Source: Poriferisodalis sp965116715 (GTDB lineage Bacteria > Actinomycetota > Acidimicrobiia > Acidimicrobiales > Poriferisodalaceae). From it: 64,000 bases of DNA. A program made the translations under genes and the position numbers. The notes under the pieces are model-generated. The model saw only the letters and a program-made list of their open reading frames with translations. It was not told the DNA's origin and searched no databases. Below, one piece after another: positions 25,792-34,276 of the stretch; position 1 is the stretch's first letter, and every line of letters begins with the position of its first letter. The stretch is from contig OZ220724.1 in assembly GCA_965116715.1 (NCBI GenBank), forward strand, positions 124,001-188,000. The letters run 5' to 3'.

Positions 25792-27263
25792 TTGCCCGGC
25801 GCGGACGAGGGTTGACGGCGAGCGAGTTCCGTCAGCGGGTGCGGCAATATCCGCGAGACGAACTCTTGCTTGGCATTGGGCAGACAGCTTCCCGGCTTGC
25901 GCAGGCGAGGCAGTCCGCGAGGCCCGATGACCAGTTGTCCTCGATCTGGGAAGGCTGTCTGCTGCTGCTGGCCGGAGTCGGTGTGACGCGATGCAACAAC
26001 CACCGAAACGAGACCGTCACACCGTGGGCCGTGGAGGGACCTGTGCGCGAACTGCTCAATGTGTCCGATCGAGGCCTCGATGGCCCCAACCCCGACGGCG
26101 CATTGCAACGAAGCCTGTCGCGAACCATGTATCTGCAGATGCCGTTCCAGAACGAGCCGTGGCCGCCGATGATGAGGACACTGTGCCTATTCGGCGACGA
26201 TCTCAGGTTCGGTGAGCCTGCCATCGATCGCGCGGCTTGGCACGACATCGTCGGCGTCTCGGTGGGGCAGTTCCTGCAGATCGGTTTCCTGATGTACGCG
26301 GCGGCGATCCGAAACGACGGCACGATTGACCGAACCGTGTTCGATCCCGGCCGGTTCGACCCGATCGTGGCCCCATTGACTATCGGGGAGGCCCTCGAAA
26401 TCGCCGATGAGTGGCTGACGAAGCCCGTCGGCGATCTCGCTGCCTTGGGTCGCGCAAGACTCGTGGACGAAGACGATCTATGGGGCTACAACCCGTTCTT
26501 TGAGCATCCGATCGCGCTGCTCGACGGCGGCGCCTATGTGATGCCCAGCCCTCTCGGCGTGTTGCAGCGCCTGTCGCCACAAGGCGTCTTCTTCATCATT
26601 GTCGATGCCATCAACAGCGGACGGCTCAGCACGACGGTACGGGATTTCTCCGATGCTCTCGGGGTGCGCTTCGAGCGATACATCGGGGTCCAACTTGAGC
26701 AGTTGAAGCACATTGAGTTGCATCGTGAAATCGCGTACGACAAGGGCCAGAAGAAGAGCGTCGACTACATCATCGAGACTCCCGAGGCACTTGTGCTGGT
26801 CGAAGTCAAGTCGAGACCGCCGGACGCGGCCGCTCGTGCGGGTGTCGATTTGGATCACGGCAAGATGCAAGAGCTGTTCCGCAAGGCCTGCGATCAGATC
26901 GACCGAACCGTCGAGCAGATCACGCAAGGGAATCCGAAGTTCCCGCCGCACCATGGACGAGCACTGCGAGGCCTGATCATCACGCGCGAGCAGTACTACA
27001 ACCTGCCCGTGCTGCTGATCGGCGGGATGATGCCCATCGCCTCGGTGCCGACCACCGTCTGGTCGTCACAAGTACTGGAGCACGCGACAGCGTCCCTCAT
27101 CGAAGACCAGGACTGCGGCAAGCGACTCCTCGAAGCCCTCGCCCCAGACACAGACCGGCTCTACACGACCACTGATCCTCTGACCCTCGGCCACAATCCG
27201 CTTCTGAAAGGACTGTGGGACCAATGGGAACTCGATTGGCCAAAGCAAGATGGCTCGGCATGA
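25788..27263 (+). CDS. Predicted PD-(D/E)xK nuclease
   Basis: Soluble 491-aa protein. The C-terminal half has the restriction-endonuclease core: FERYIG (Glu296), KKSVDYIIETPEALVLVEVKSRP with Asp326 and Glu339-Val-Lys341, then a helix with DQIDRTVEQI. The N-terminal 280 aa (LLAGVGVTRCNN, FLQIGFLMYAAA) are unrecognised and may sense DNA or partners. ATG 25788 is chosen because it overlaps the micro-ORF stop; ATG 25776 in the same frame is less likely. It ends the plus-strand run that starts with the C5-methyltransferase, which makes it the best candidate for that cluster's cutting subunit (inference). Confidence 0.8.
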   Translation: MIARRGRGLTASEFRQRVRQYPRDELLLGIGQTASRLAQARQSARPDDQLSSIWEGCLLLLAGVGVTRCNNHRNETVTPWAVEGPVRELLNVSDRGLDGPNPDGALQRSLSRTMYLQMPFQNEPWPPMMRTLCLFGDDLRFGEPAIDRAAWHDIVGVSVGQFLQIGFLMYAAAIRNDGTIDRTVFDPGRFDPIVAPLTIGEALEIADEWLTKPVGDLAALGRARLVDEDDLWGYNPFFEHPIALLDGGAYVMPSPLGVLQRLSPQGVFFIIVDAINSGRLSTTVRDFSDALGVRFERYIGVQLEQLKHIELHREIAYDKGQKKSVDYIIETPEALVLVEVKSRPPDAAARAGVDLDHGKMQELFRKACDQIDRTVEQITQGNPKFPPHHGRALRGLIITREQYYNLPVLLIGGMMPIASVPTTVWSSQVLEHATASLIEDQDCGKRLLEALAPDTDRLYTTTDPLTLGHNPLLKGLWDQWELDWPKQDGSA

Positions 27264-27485
27264 CACGTTCCTGCTGCTCGTGCGGAGCGACTCGCGCTGC
27301 TGGACAGGGCGTCCGCAACGCTGGGACGACCCGTCGAGGCGACATGGGCACTCGGGGAGACCCCTCAAGAGGTACGCCGCTGCGGCGGCGAGCACCTTCG
27401 ACGGGCGGCGATGCGCTCGCGGGCCCGTTCGAACTGACAACACAGCTGACGCAGCGCTCTAGCCCTCGGTTACCGCCCTTCTGCG

Positions 27486-28004
27486 TTAGTTGGCGTTGTA
27501 GACGTTCAGTACCGCACACCCGACGTACTGCAGCGTGTCGATCGGACCGGAGCTGAGGCTCTCTGGATCGTCGAGATATCGCCAGTCCGTGAAGTCCTGA
27601 CTGTGCATGCTGAGAATCTCGCGGAGCGACCGAGTCTCGAACTGAAGCTCTGACTGTTTGACGCCTTCAAACTCGCGCGTCAGCTCGTCCTGCACCGTCC
27701 GAGGTAGAGCGCCGTACAGCTTGTCAAGCCGGTGCTCGTGCGCGACATGGCCATCACGATGCCTAGCCACGAGCGCCTTCAAGGCGAGTTCAACGACGAA
27801 TGGTGACAGGACGCGTGTAGCGAGTTGGCAACCCAGGCTCGCCGTTCCAATTGCGTCTCGGGCGGCAAGCTGTGTTGTGGTCAACGCTCCTTGAACGACC
27901 TCACGATCACGCGCCGAATTCAGCAGGACTTGTAGCGCATACTGAAGGGCGACGGCTTGGCCGTGCCGAAGCTTCGCTAGGTCTGCCCTAGGTGGAAGGC
28001 TCAT
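27486..28004 (-). CDS. HEPN-like small protein
   Basis: All-helical 172-aa protein. SPFVVELALKALVARHRDGHVAHEHRLDKLYGAL resembles the helical hairpin of HEPN-type proteins that occur in toxin-antitoxin and abortive systems, and RHRDGH contains an R-x4-H arrangement like the HEPN ribonuclease motif. The match is by eye and could be accidental. It stands between the convergent nuclease gene and the co-directional MmeI-like gene upstream. If catalytic it would be an RNase; otherwise it is an unassigned helical protein. Confidence 0.6.
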   Translation of the reverse strand: MSLPPRADLAKLRHGQAVALQYALQVLLNSARDREVVQGALTTTQLAARDAIGTASLGCQLATRVLSPFVVELALKALVARHRDGHVAHEHRLDKLYGALPRTVQDELTREFEGVKQSELQFETRSLREILSMHSQDFTDWRYLDDPESLSSGPIDTLQYVGCAVLNVYNAN

Positions 28005-28221
28005 GCGCGGAACCTATCTGAGGTCATGTATCGAGTCGTGAGTCTCGAGCCACCGCAAGAGGTGACCTGAGGTGGCCCCGCGGATCGCGTATGGCCCCTC
28101 AGATGATCTTGCTGCGCCGGTTCGACAGCGCTTCTCGCAAACTAGATCGACGCTGAAGCCATTCGGATACTTGGTGATTCAGGAACCGGGTCGTCGCGCC
28201 GGGTGCCACTCGGCATCCGCA

Positions 28222-31020
28222 TCAGGTGCGGAGGGTGCCGGTCATCTGTTCGTAGAGGCCGAAGAGGTGCTGGAGGCGCTCGGATTCTGACTTGAAGGTG
28301 GGCCGGCTGCGGTAGAGGCGGTCAACTGCTCGGTCGAGGTCACGGTGTGCTCTACGCAAATTCGGTGGCATGAGGTCGGGGTCGTAGAGGTCGGCGAGGG
28401 TTGCGTCGGGGTGTGCTGCGCGCGCATCGAGCACTGCCTGAGCCGGAACGTCGAGCTTGGCTGCAACGCTGTGGTCACTGAAGCCTTCCGGCACGGGGAA
28501 GGTGTTGTAGACGACGCCGACGGAGTAGCGGTAGTCGCTCTTCATTCGCCCGGCAACTGCGCGCATCCACGTCATGTGCATCGCCGACATCAACAGGCCG
28601 AACTGGGCGAGCGACGCGTCCTGGAGCACCTTGACGAGGTTGCTGGGGATGATCGGCGGTTCGAGCCAGCCGATGGGCACGTACTCACGCCGCTCGGAGC
28701 TCACCTCCGGCAGCACCAGATACGGCTCGTGAGGGATGACGTTCACGTGCCAGAGCCTTGGCGTCTCGGCCAGCTGCTGGGTCGGCTTGCTTGTGCTGCT
28801 GCGTCGGTAGTCGCGTACGGCTGCGATGCGCTCTCTCACGAGCGGCAACGCCGACAGGTCTTTGGGAGATGCCTCGTGCAGGGTGAGAATCCAGCGGTCA
28901 CCGCCTTGGAGGTACTCGCGCGCACCGACGTAGGGCCTTAGGTACTTCTCGGCACCTGGTTCCTGATCTAGGAAGTTGGCCACTTCTTCGCCGTCAAAGA
29001 TGTAGTGGCCGTTGTCGATCGGCTTTGACCCGATCCTGAGGCGAGGCATGCCGTTGATTGGCTGGCTGGCCGACTTGACGACACGATGCGGGTCTCTGAG
29101 TCGTGTGCCATCAAGCAGGTAGGGCGTAATGGCCTTGCAGGTGCCGACGAGCGGCTCGCCGTTGATGTCCGGGTAGGTGTAGAGCGGCCGGTCAGTCGGG
29201 ACGTGCTGACTGGGATCGAGGCCGAGGATGATGACGTGGACGTGTGCCTTGCCACGTGCATCGGAGCCCCACGCGAACGTTTGATGCGCGTACGAGATCT
29301 CCAGATCGTGGCGCTCGAAGACGATCGGCCAGAACTGTGCGACCTGTTCGCCCTGCGTAATCGAGTTGGTCGCGACGAACCCGATTCGCGGAGGTCGCTG
29401 ACGGAGGCCTGCCGAGGTGTCGGTTTGGCGGACATATTCGGCGGCGCGTATGAACCATGCGGTGACGTAGTCGAGCGTTCCTCCACTGCCGCCGAGTTGG
29501 GCGATGCGGCGTACCTGTGCTCGCTGGTCGGTGCTCTGGTACTTGGCGCCGATGAAAGGCGGGTTGCCGAATACATAGGAGCATTCGGCGGGTGGCAGGA
29601 ATCTCGCCCAGTCGAGTTCCAGTGCGTCGCCGACCTCGATGTGGGGCGATTTCTCGAGTGGGATGCGCACGTACGGTTCGCCGAAGGTGTCGGCAAGTTC
29701 CCGGTTCATGAGGTGGTCCATCATCCACAGCGAGGTGGCCGCGATGCGGGCTGGGAATTCGCTGATCTCGATGCCGTAGAACTGGTCGACGTCGATCACC
29801 GACTTCACCTCAAATGGCATCACCTGCTGAGCCACCGCCCGGGTGCGGGCCGCTATCTCGTCGAGAATGTCAATCTCGAGCAGGCGTAGCTCTCGGTAGG
29901 CGATGATCAGGAAGTTGCCGCACCCGCACGCTGGGTCGAAGAAGCGCAACTCGCCGAGGCGATCTCGGAATCGGTAGAGCTCGGCTACGACATCGCCGGT
30001 GTGCTTGGCTACGAGCGCGTTGAACTCTGCCCTCAGATCGTCGAGGAAGAGCGGCTCGATCACTCGCAAGATGTTCTGCTCAGTCGTGTAGTGCGCGCCT
30101 TGGGATCGGCGCTCGATCGGTTCCATCACCGACTGGAACAGCGCGCCGAAAATCGCCGGCGACGTCTTGGACCAGTTGAACCGGCACGCGTCCAGCAGCG
30201 CTGAGCGCATCTCGCTGTCGAAGTCGGGGGTCAGCAGCCGCTCAGCGAACAGCTCACCGTTCACATAGGGAAACTTGGCTAGGTCCTCATCCAGCTTGAG
30301 CTGCCGCCGATCAGTCGGAGTGTTCAATACCTCGAACAGCCGCGTGAGCCACAGGCCTAGATCAGCACCGTCCACCGAGGTGCGGTCCTCCACCAGATGC
30401 AGGAACATGTCCTGACGAGGGAAGATCCCCGAGTCGTCAGCGAACATGCAGAACACCATGCGCACCAAGAAACGTTCGAGATCGTCGCCTCGGTATCCGG
30501 AATCGTCGAGCGCGTCGTGTAGACGACCCATCAGCTCGGAGGCTTCGATGTTGACGGGATCCTCTTCCCGCAGCGCCCGGCGCCGCTGGCCGACAATGAA
30601 TGCGAAGTTCTCGACCTGATCGGGAAGCTCGGCTAGTGGGAACCGGATCTCTGCACGTGTGTCGCGGTCGAGCAGTTCGAACGTCTTGAAGTCGCACAGG
30701 AGCTGGTAGCGCGGCCGCTCACGCTCGGGTACGGCATCGAAATAGATGCCTGCCTGCTCGGCTGCGGCAGTCAGGCTGCGGCCAGCGCTTTTTTGCTCCA
30801 CCAGCAGCACTCCGGGCCAGAACAGGTCGATGAACCCGTGCGTGTCATCGAGCTTCTTGACATGCTCCTCGTAGCGGGCCACATCACGCCGACGCTTGCC
30901 AAACACATTGAAGAAGGCGTCGTAGAAGCTCTGCGTCTCACTCGTCTCAGAGGAAGCATCCGCCCACTCTGCGGCGAACTGGGCAGCACGCACCCGAATC
31001 TCGTTCCACGAGAGCATCAC
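28222..31020 (-). CDS. MmeI-family restriction-modification enzyme (type IIL/IIG fusion)
   Basis: A single 932-aa chain that should both cut and adenine-methylate DNA. The N-terminus (LSWNEIRVRAAQFAAEWADA) matches MmeI closely. The nuclease site FIDLFWPGVLLVEQK has the D-x9-E-x-K spacing of MmeI (Asp65, Glu75, Lys77). The gamma-class methyltransferase core shows GAHYTTE (308-314), FDPACGCGNFLI (361-372) and GNPPF (485-489). A target-recognition domain and helical tail follow. The length equals that of active MmeI enzymes (about 920 aa) and no break is seen, so it is probably functional and cuts about 20 nt from its site. Such enzymes need no partner, so it may be independent of the neighbouring genes. 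Confidence 0.93.
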   Translation of the reverse strand: MMLSWNEIRVRAAQFAAEWADASSETSETQSFYDAFFNVFGKRRRDVARYEEHVKKLDDTHGFIDLFWPGVLLVEQKSAGRSLTAAAEQAGIYFDAVPERERPRYQLLCDFKTFELLDRDTRAEIRFPLAELPDQVENFAFIVGQRRRALREEDPVNIEASELMGRLHDALDDSGYRGDDLERFLVRMVFCMFADDSGIFPRQDMFLHLVEDRTSVDGADLGLWLTRLFEVLNTPTDRRQLKLDEDLAKFPYVNGELFAERLLTPDFDSEMRSALLDACRFNWSKTSPAIFGALFQSVMEPIERRSQGAHYTTEQNILRVIEPLFLDDLRAEFNALVAKHTGDVVAELYRFRDRLGELRFFDPACGCGNFLIIAYRELRLLEIDILDEIAARTRAVAQQVMPFEVKSVIDVDQFYGIEISEFPARIAATSLWMMDHLMNRELADTFGEPYVRIPLEKSPHIEVGDALELDWARFLPPAECSYVFGNPPFIGAKYQSTDQRAQVRRIAQLGGSGGTLDYVTAWFIRAAEYVRQTDTSAGLRQRPPRIGFVATNSITQGEQVAQFWPIVFERHDLEISYAHQTFAWGSDARGKAHVHVIILGLDPSQHVPTDRPLYTYPDINGEPLVGTCKAITPYLLDGTRLRDPHRVVKSASQPINGMPRLRIGSKPIDNGHYIFDGEEVANFLDQEPGAEKYLRPYVGAREYLQGGDRWILTLHEASPKDLSALPLVRERIAAVRDYRRSSTSKPTQQLAETPRLWHVNVIPHEPYLVLPEVSSERREYVPIGWLEPPIIPSNLVKVLQDASLAQFGLLMSAMHMTWMRAVAGRMKSDYRYSVGVVYNTFPVPEGFSDHSVAAKLDVPAQAVLDARAAHPDATLADLYDPDLMPPNLRRAHRDLDRAVDRLYRSRPTFKSESERLQHLFGLYEQMTGTLRT

Positions 31021-31073
31021 GGCAACCTAACCGACCGCGCCAAACTCGCTGGAGCCGAGATCGGCAGCGCGGG

Positions 31074-31691
31074 CTACAAGCCGATGGCCAGGTCGGGACG
31101 GCCTCGCAGGTGGGTGCGTTCGTTGACTGAGAGCACGCTGCGGTGGCCCTGGCTGGACGCGAAGACACGCGTGACGGAGGTGTAGTCCACATCGAACTTC
31201 AGGAATGAGCTCGCATCGAAGCCCAGGCAGCGGGCCAGGTAGGCGTTCACGACGCCGCCATGGCACGCCAGCGCCACTCGCTGGCTGCGGTGGTCGACGA
31301 CGATCTGGTCGACGGCGCGGTTGACCGTGGCAATGAACTGGGCGGTGCGCTCGGCATCCCCGAACGAGCCGGTCGCCAACTCATCCCACCGTTCCCGGTC
31401 GGTCTCCTTGAGCACTTCCATGGGCACATACGCCGGTGCGTCACGGTCGAACTCGCTCAGCCCGTCGCGCACTGCCGGCTCGAGACCGGTCGCAGCGGTG
31501 ATCGCTTGCGCTGTCTGCACCGCCCGGCGCATCGGGCTGCTGTACAGGGCATCGATGCCCATCTCGGCGAGCCAACCGGCGACCGCTGCGGCCTGCAGCT
31601 GACCGATGTCCGACAAGGGGGGATCTGCGGGCTGTCCGTCGTGTCGCACGACTCGTTCGGGCTGGCCGTGGCGGACGAAGACGAGTTCCAC
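31074..31691 (-). CDS. Histidine phosphatase (phosphoglycerate-mutase-like) family protein
   Basis: ELVFVRHGQPERV at the start contains the phosphorylated His of the RHG motif. ALYSSPMRRAVQTAQAI carries the second active-site Arg, Glu lies in GLSEFDRDA, and VALACHGGVVNAYLARCLG supplies the last catalytic His. At 205 aa it fits broad-specificity phosphatases of the SixA/GpmB group. GTG 31691 places the RHG motif at residues 7-9, as in the family; the longer upstream frame reads through an intergenic repeat and is rejected. It begins about 130 nt from, and divergent to, pyruvate kinase. Confidence 0.87.
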   Translation of the reverse strand: MELVFVRHGQPERVVRHDGQPADPPLSDIGQLQAAAVAGWLAEMGIDALYSSPMRRAVQTAQAITAATGLEPAVRDGLSEFDRDAPAYVPMEVLKETDRERWDELATGSFGDAERTAQFIATVNRAVDQIVVDHRSQRVALACHGGVVNAYLARCLGFDASSFLKFDVDYTSVTRVFASSQGHRSVLSVNERTHLRGRPDLAIGL

Positions 31692-31721
31692 GGCGGGTGA
31701 CCCTAGAGGCTGCGCCCCGGT

Positions 31722-31756
31722 CCGCAGCGACCCGTGTGCGGAGCGAACAAGAGCGG
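31722..31756 (+). repeat. Degenerate copy of the 37-bp intergenic repeat
   Basis: CCGCAGCGACCCGTGTGCGG followed by AGCGAACAAGAGCGG keeps the second half of the consensus exactly and differs in the first. It lies between the divergent phosphatase and pyruvate kinase starts. Confidence 0.6.
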
Positions 31757-31823
31757 GAAGCCCCTGCGGCGCTGGCGAAATCGATGACGGAGTGCCTTGA
31801 CGGGAGCGGTACCGTGGTGACAC

Positions 31824-33257
31824 ATGGCAAGACGGACCAAGATCATCGCCAGCGTCGGACCAGCCTGCAACGACGAGGCGACCATGGCGGCCATGATCGA
31901 AGCAGGCGTCGATGTCTGGCGTCTCAGTTTGGCGCACGGCACACTCGACGAGCAGGTCTCCGCGTTCCGGCGGCTGCGCGCTGTATCAGAAGAGTCTGGA
32001 CGGCATGTCGGGATCCTCGTGGACCTGCCGGGTCCCAAGGTGCGCTGCAAGCCGTTTCCCGAGGGTGGCTGCGACATCGCTCAAGACGCAGTGCTCTCGC
32101 TCGCCATTGACGGCGACGCCAGCACGGCCGATCGGCTCGTCGTCGACTACGAGGGATTGCTGACCGACGTGGGTCCGGGCGACCGGCTGTCGTTCGGCGA
32201 CGGCAACGTCGTGCTGGTCGTCGAGGACCGCGCCTCCAACGCCCTCAAGACCCGCGTGCTGCACGGCGGGCACCTCGAAGGCCGGCCTGGCCTGCATGTC
32301 GACTCGTCCAAGCTGCGCATGAGCACGCCCACCCCGCAGGACCTGAAGCTGGCGGACACGTTCATCGACCTGGGCACCGACATGGTCGCACTGTCATTCG
32401 TCCGTTCGGCCCATGACATGCGGCGCCTGGGCGTCGAACCCCACCCGCGCGGCCCGTTGCTGGTGGCCAAGATCGAGACGAATGCTGCCGTGGAGAACCT
32501 GGACGGGATCATCGAGGCCTCCTCGGCAGTCATGGTGGCTCGCGGCGATCTGGGTGCGGAGTGCGATATCGAGGAATTGCCCCACCTGCAGAAGCGCATC
32601 ATCGAGGCCTGCGTGGCGCACGGCCGACCGGCCATCACTGCGACGCAGATGCTGGAGTCGCTGTTGCATTCGCCGGTGCCGACGCGCGCCGAGGCCTCCG
32701 ACATCGCCAATGCGGTGTTCGACGGCACATCAGCAGTGATGCTGAGCGGCGAGACGGCGATCGGCCACGATCCGGTGAACGCCGTGCGGACCATGGCGCG
32801 CATCACGGAGCGAGCCGACGAGCGCTTCGACTACGAGGCGTGGTGGAACCGGCTGCTGTCAGTGCGCAGGCTGGACGAACGCGCTGCCGACTACTTGCGC
32901 GTGACCGACGGCATCACCCAATCGGCATCACGGCTGGCGACCGAGCTCGGCGCTCAAGCCATCATCTGCCTGAGCCGTTCGGGGTTCACCGCTCGCAGCA
33001 TGGCCAGGTTCCGGCCGTCGATGCCGCTGTTGGGTCTCACACCCGAGCCTCGCACTGCGATGCAGCTCTCGCTGTCCTGGGGGACGCGCCCGCTGGTCTT
33101 CGGCGAACGCCTGACCCCTGCGGAGTCGGCCCTCGAAGCGGTGCATGCTGCAACGCGGACCGGCATGGTGCGCAGCGGCGACATGGTGGTGGTGGTGTCA
33201 GGCTCGAGCCCCGAGTCGCATGCCACCGACAACCTGCGCGCCATGCGAGTGCCCTGA
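31824..33257 (+). CDS. pyk: Pyruvate kinase, predicted K+-independent type
   Basis: Converts phosphoenolpyruvate and ADP to pyruvate and ATP. The barrel signatures are RRTKIIASVGPA, VARGDLGAECDIEELPHLQK and ATQMLESLLHSPVPTRAEAS, with VMLSGETAIG closing the site. The C-terminal domain (ITQSASRLATELGAQAIICL) is complete, and 477 aa is normal. VDLPGPKVR (residues 66-74) replaces the usual LDTKGPEIR: Glu117 of the muscle enzyme becomes Lys and Thr113 becomes Leu, the paired change known from K+-independent enzymes. The K+-site loop also differs (RLSLAHG for RxNFSHG). Confidence 0.92.
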   Translation: MARRTKIIASVGPACNDEATMAAMIEAGVDVWRLSLAHGTLDEQVSAFRRLRAVSEESGRHVGILVDLPGPKVRCKPFPEGGCDIAQDAVLSLAIDGDASTADRLVVDYEGLLTDVGPGDRLSFGDGNVVLVVEDRASNALKTRVLHGGHLEGRPGLHVDSSKLRMSTPTPQDLKLADTFIDLGTDMVALSFVRSAHDMRRLGVEPHPRGPLLVAKIETNAAVENLDGIIEASSAVMVARGDLGAECDIEELPHLQKRIIEACVAHGRPAITATQMLESLLHSPVPTRAEASDIANAVFDGTSAVMLSGETAIGHDPVNAVRTMARITERADERFDYEAWWNRLLSVRRLDERAADYLRVTDGITQSASRLATELGAQAIICLSRSGFTARSMARFRPSMPLLGLTPEPRTAMQLSLSWGTRPLVFGERLTPAESALEAVHAATRTGMVRSGDMVVVVSGSSPESHATDNLRAMRVP

Positions 33258-33271
33258 GAGGCTGAGTCCCG

Positions 33272-33308
33272 GGCCCGAGCGGCCCGTGAGCGAAGCGAAC
33301 AAGAGCGG
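33272..33308 (+). repeat. 37-bp intergenic repeat, copy A
   Basis: GGCCCGAGCGGCCCGTGAGC then GAAGCGAACAAGAGCGG. It sits just after the pyruvate kinase stop and differs from copy B at 33329 only in AACAAG versus AGCTAG. GGGCC/GGCCC inside it can form a short stem. Confidence 0.85.
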
Positions 33309-33328
33309 CAAGCACAGGGCGAAGCCGT

Positions 33329-33365
33329 GGCCCGAGCGGCCCGTGAGCGAAGCGAGCTAGAGCGG
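33329..33365 (+). repeat. 37-bp intergenic repeat, copy B
   Basis: Second tandem-like copy, 57 nt after copy A, between the convergent pyruvate kinase and membrane-protein genes. It is preceded by GGCGAAGCCGT, also seen at the left edge of the window. Confidence 0.85.
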
Positions 33366-33386
33366 AGGATATGGCCGAGCCGTCTG

Positions 33387-33698
33387 CTAGCCGGTGTCGA
33401 TGTCGATATCGACGTCGATGCGGGACGGGTCGATGCGATCCGGCCCGCACAGCGGGTTGGATGGAACTTGCACCGTGCGGCCGAAGACGTCGCACGAGCA
33501 GGTCTCCTGGCAGTCCCGCAGTCCTGACCATTGCACGGCCAGCACCGCTGCGCCGCCGATCAGCACCACGGAGATCAGCACTGCGAGCGCCAGCCGGCGG
33601 ATCAGCCGGAGCGCGATGAAGGCGGCTAGAGCCAGAACGGCGATCCCGCCGACCAGGGCGATGCTCAGACGGTCGGCATCGAGCCATTCGGGCAGCAC
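33387..33698 (-). CDS. Small membrane protein with a Cys-rich tail
   Basis: A 103-aa protein with two predicted membrane helices (LSIALVGGIAVLALAAFIAL and LALAVLISVVLIGGAAVLAV) and a C-terminal segment with four Cys (CQETCSCDVFG and NPLC), probably exposed outside the membrane. The end is an unusual DVDIDIDTG run. No family is recognised. It is convergent to pyruvate kinase across the repeat pair and divergent from the DUF3151 gene. Confidence 0.6.
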   Translation of the reverse strand: MLPEWLDADRLSIALVGGIAVLALAAFIALRLIRRLALAVLISVVLIGGAAVLAVQWSGLRDCQETCSCDVFGRTVQVPSNPLCGPDRIDPSRIDVDIDIDTG

Positions 33699-33778
33699 CC
33701 CATCAGAGAGTACGCAGCGTCCCGGCAGCTCACGGGGACCGCTCCCGGGCCGTTGCCAAGGCGCTCAGTAGAGTCGAG

Positions 33779-34276
33779 GTGGCCCGTACGACGCTTCCCG
33801 AGGTTCCACCCATGGCGGCCACACCCATAGACCTGCGTCCGGGCGGCCTGCCCGAGACGGTGCTGGATCCGGCTCCTCCCGCTGCCGTCGCAGCATGGGA
33901 AGCGGCGATGGCTCAGCCGGCGGCCGAACGGGGCCCCGCGCTCTCGGAGGTCGCAGCCCGCTGGCCGAGGCTGCTGGAGGCTTGGTCGGAACTGGGGCGC
34001 TGGGCGGCGAGCGAGGGCCGGCACATCGAGGCCTACGCCTATTGCCGGGTGGGTTATCACCGCGGCTTGGATGCACTGCGAGCCGCGGGCTGGCGCGGCA
34101 GCGGCTACGTCCGCTGGGCGGAGCCCACCAACAGCGGCTTCCTGTGGTCGCTGCTGGGCCTGGGGCTCTGTGCTGCTGCCATCGGCGAGCATGATGAGGC
34201 CGACCGGTGCGCCGGCTTCCTGATGCAGCTCGACCCCGGAGGCGAGCCGTCGACGGGTGAGTGGCCGCAGGCGTGA
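33779..34276 (+). CDS. DUF3151 family protein
   Basis: Soluble protein of about 165 aa. LPETVLDPAPPAAVAAWEAA, RWPRLLEAWSELGRWA, EAYAYCRVGYHRGLDALRAA and GSGYVRWAEPTNSGFLWSL are the DUF3151 core, a family confined to actinobacteria with no known function. The start may be GTG 33779 or ATG 33812; the conserved region begins after the latter. It overlaps mobA by GTGA at 34273-34276 and thus heads a coupled DUF3151-mobA-rnd run. Confidence 0.82.
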   Translation: MARTTLPEVPPMAATPIDLRPGGLPETVLDPAPPAAVAAWEAAMAQPAAERGPALSEVAARWPRLLEAWSELGRWAASEGRHIEAYAYCRVGYHRGLDALRAAGWRGSGYVRWAEPTNSGFLWSLLGLGLCAAAIGEHDEADRCAGFLMQLDPGGEPSTGEWPQA

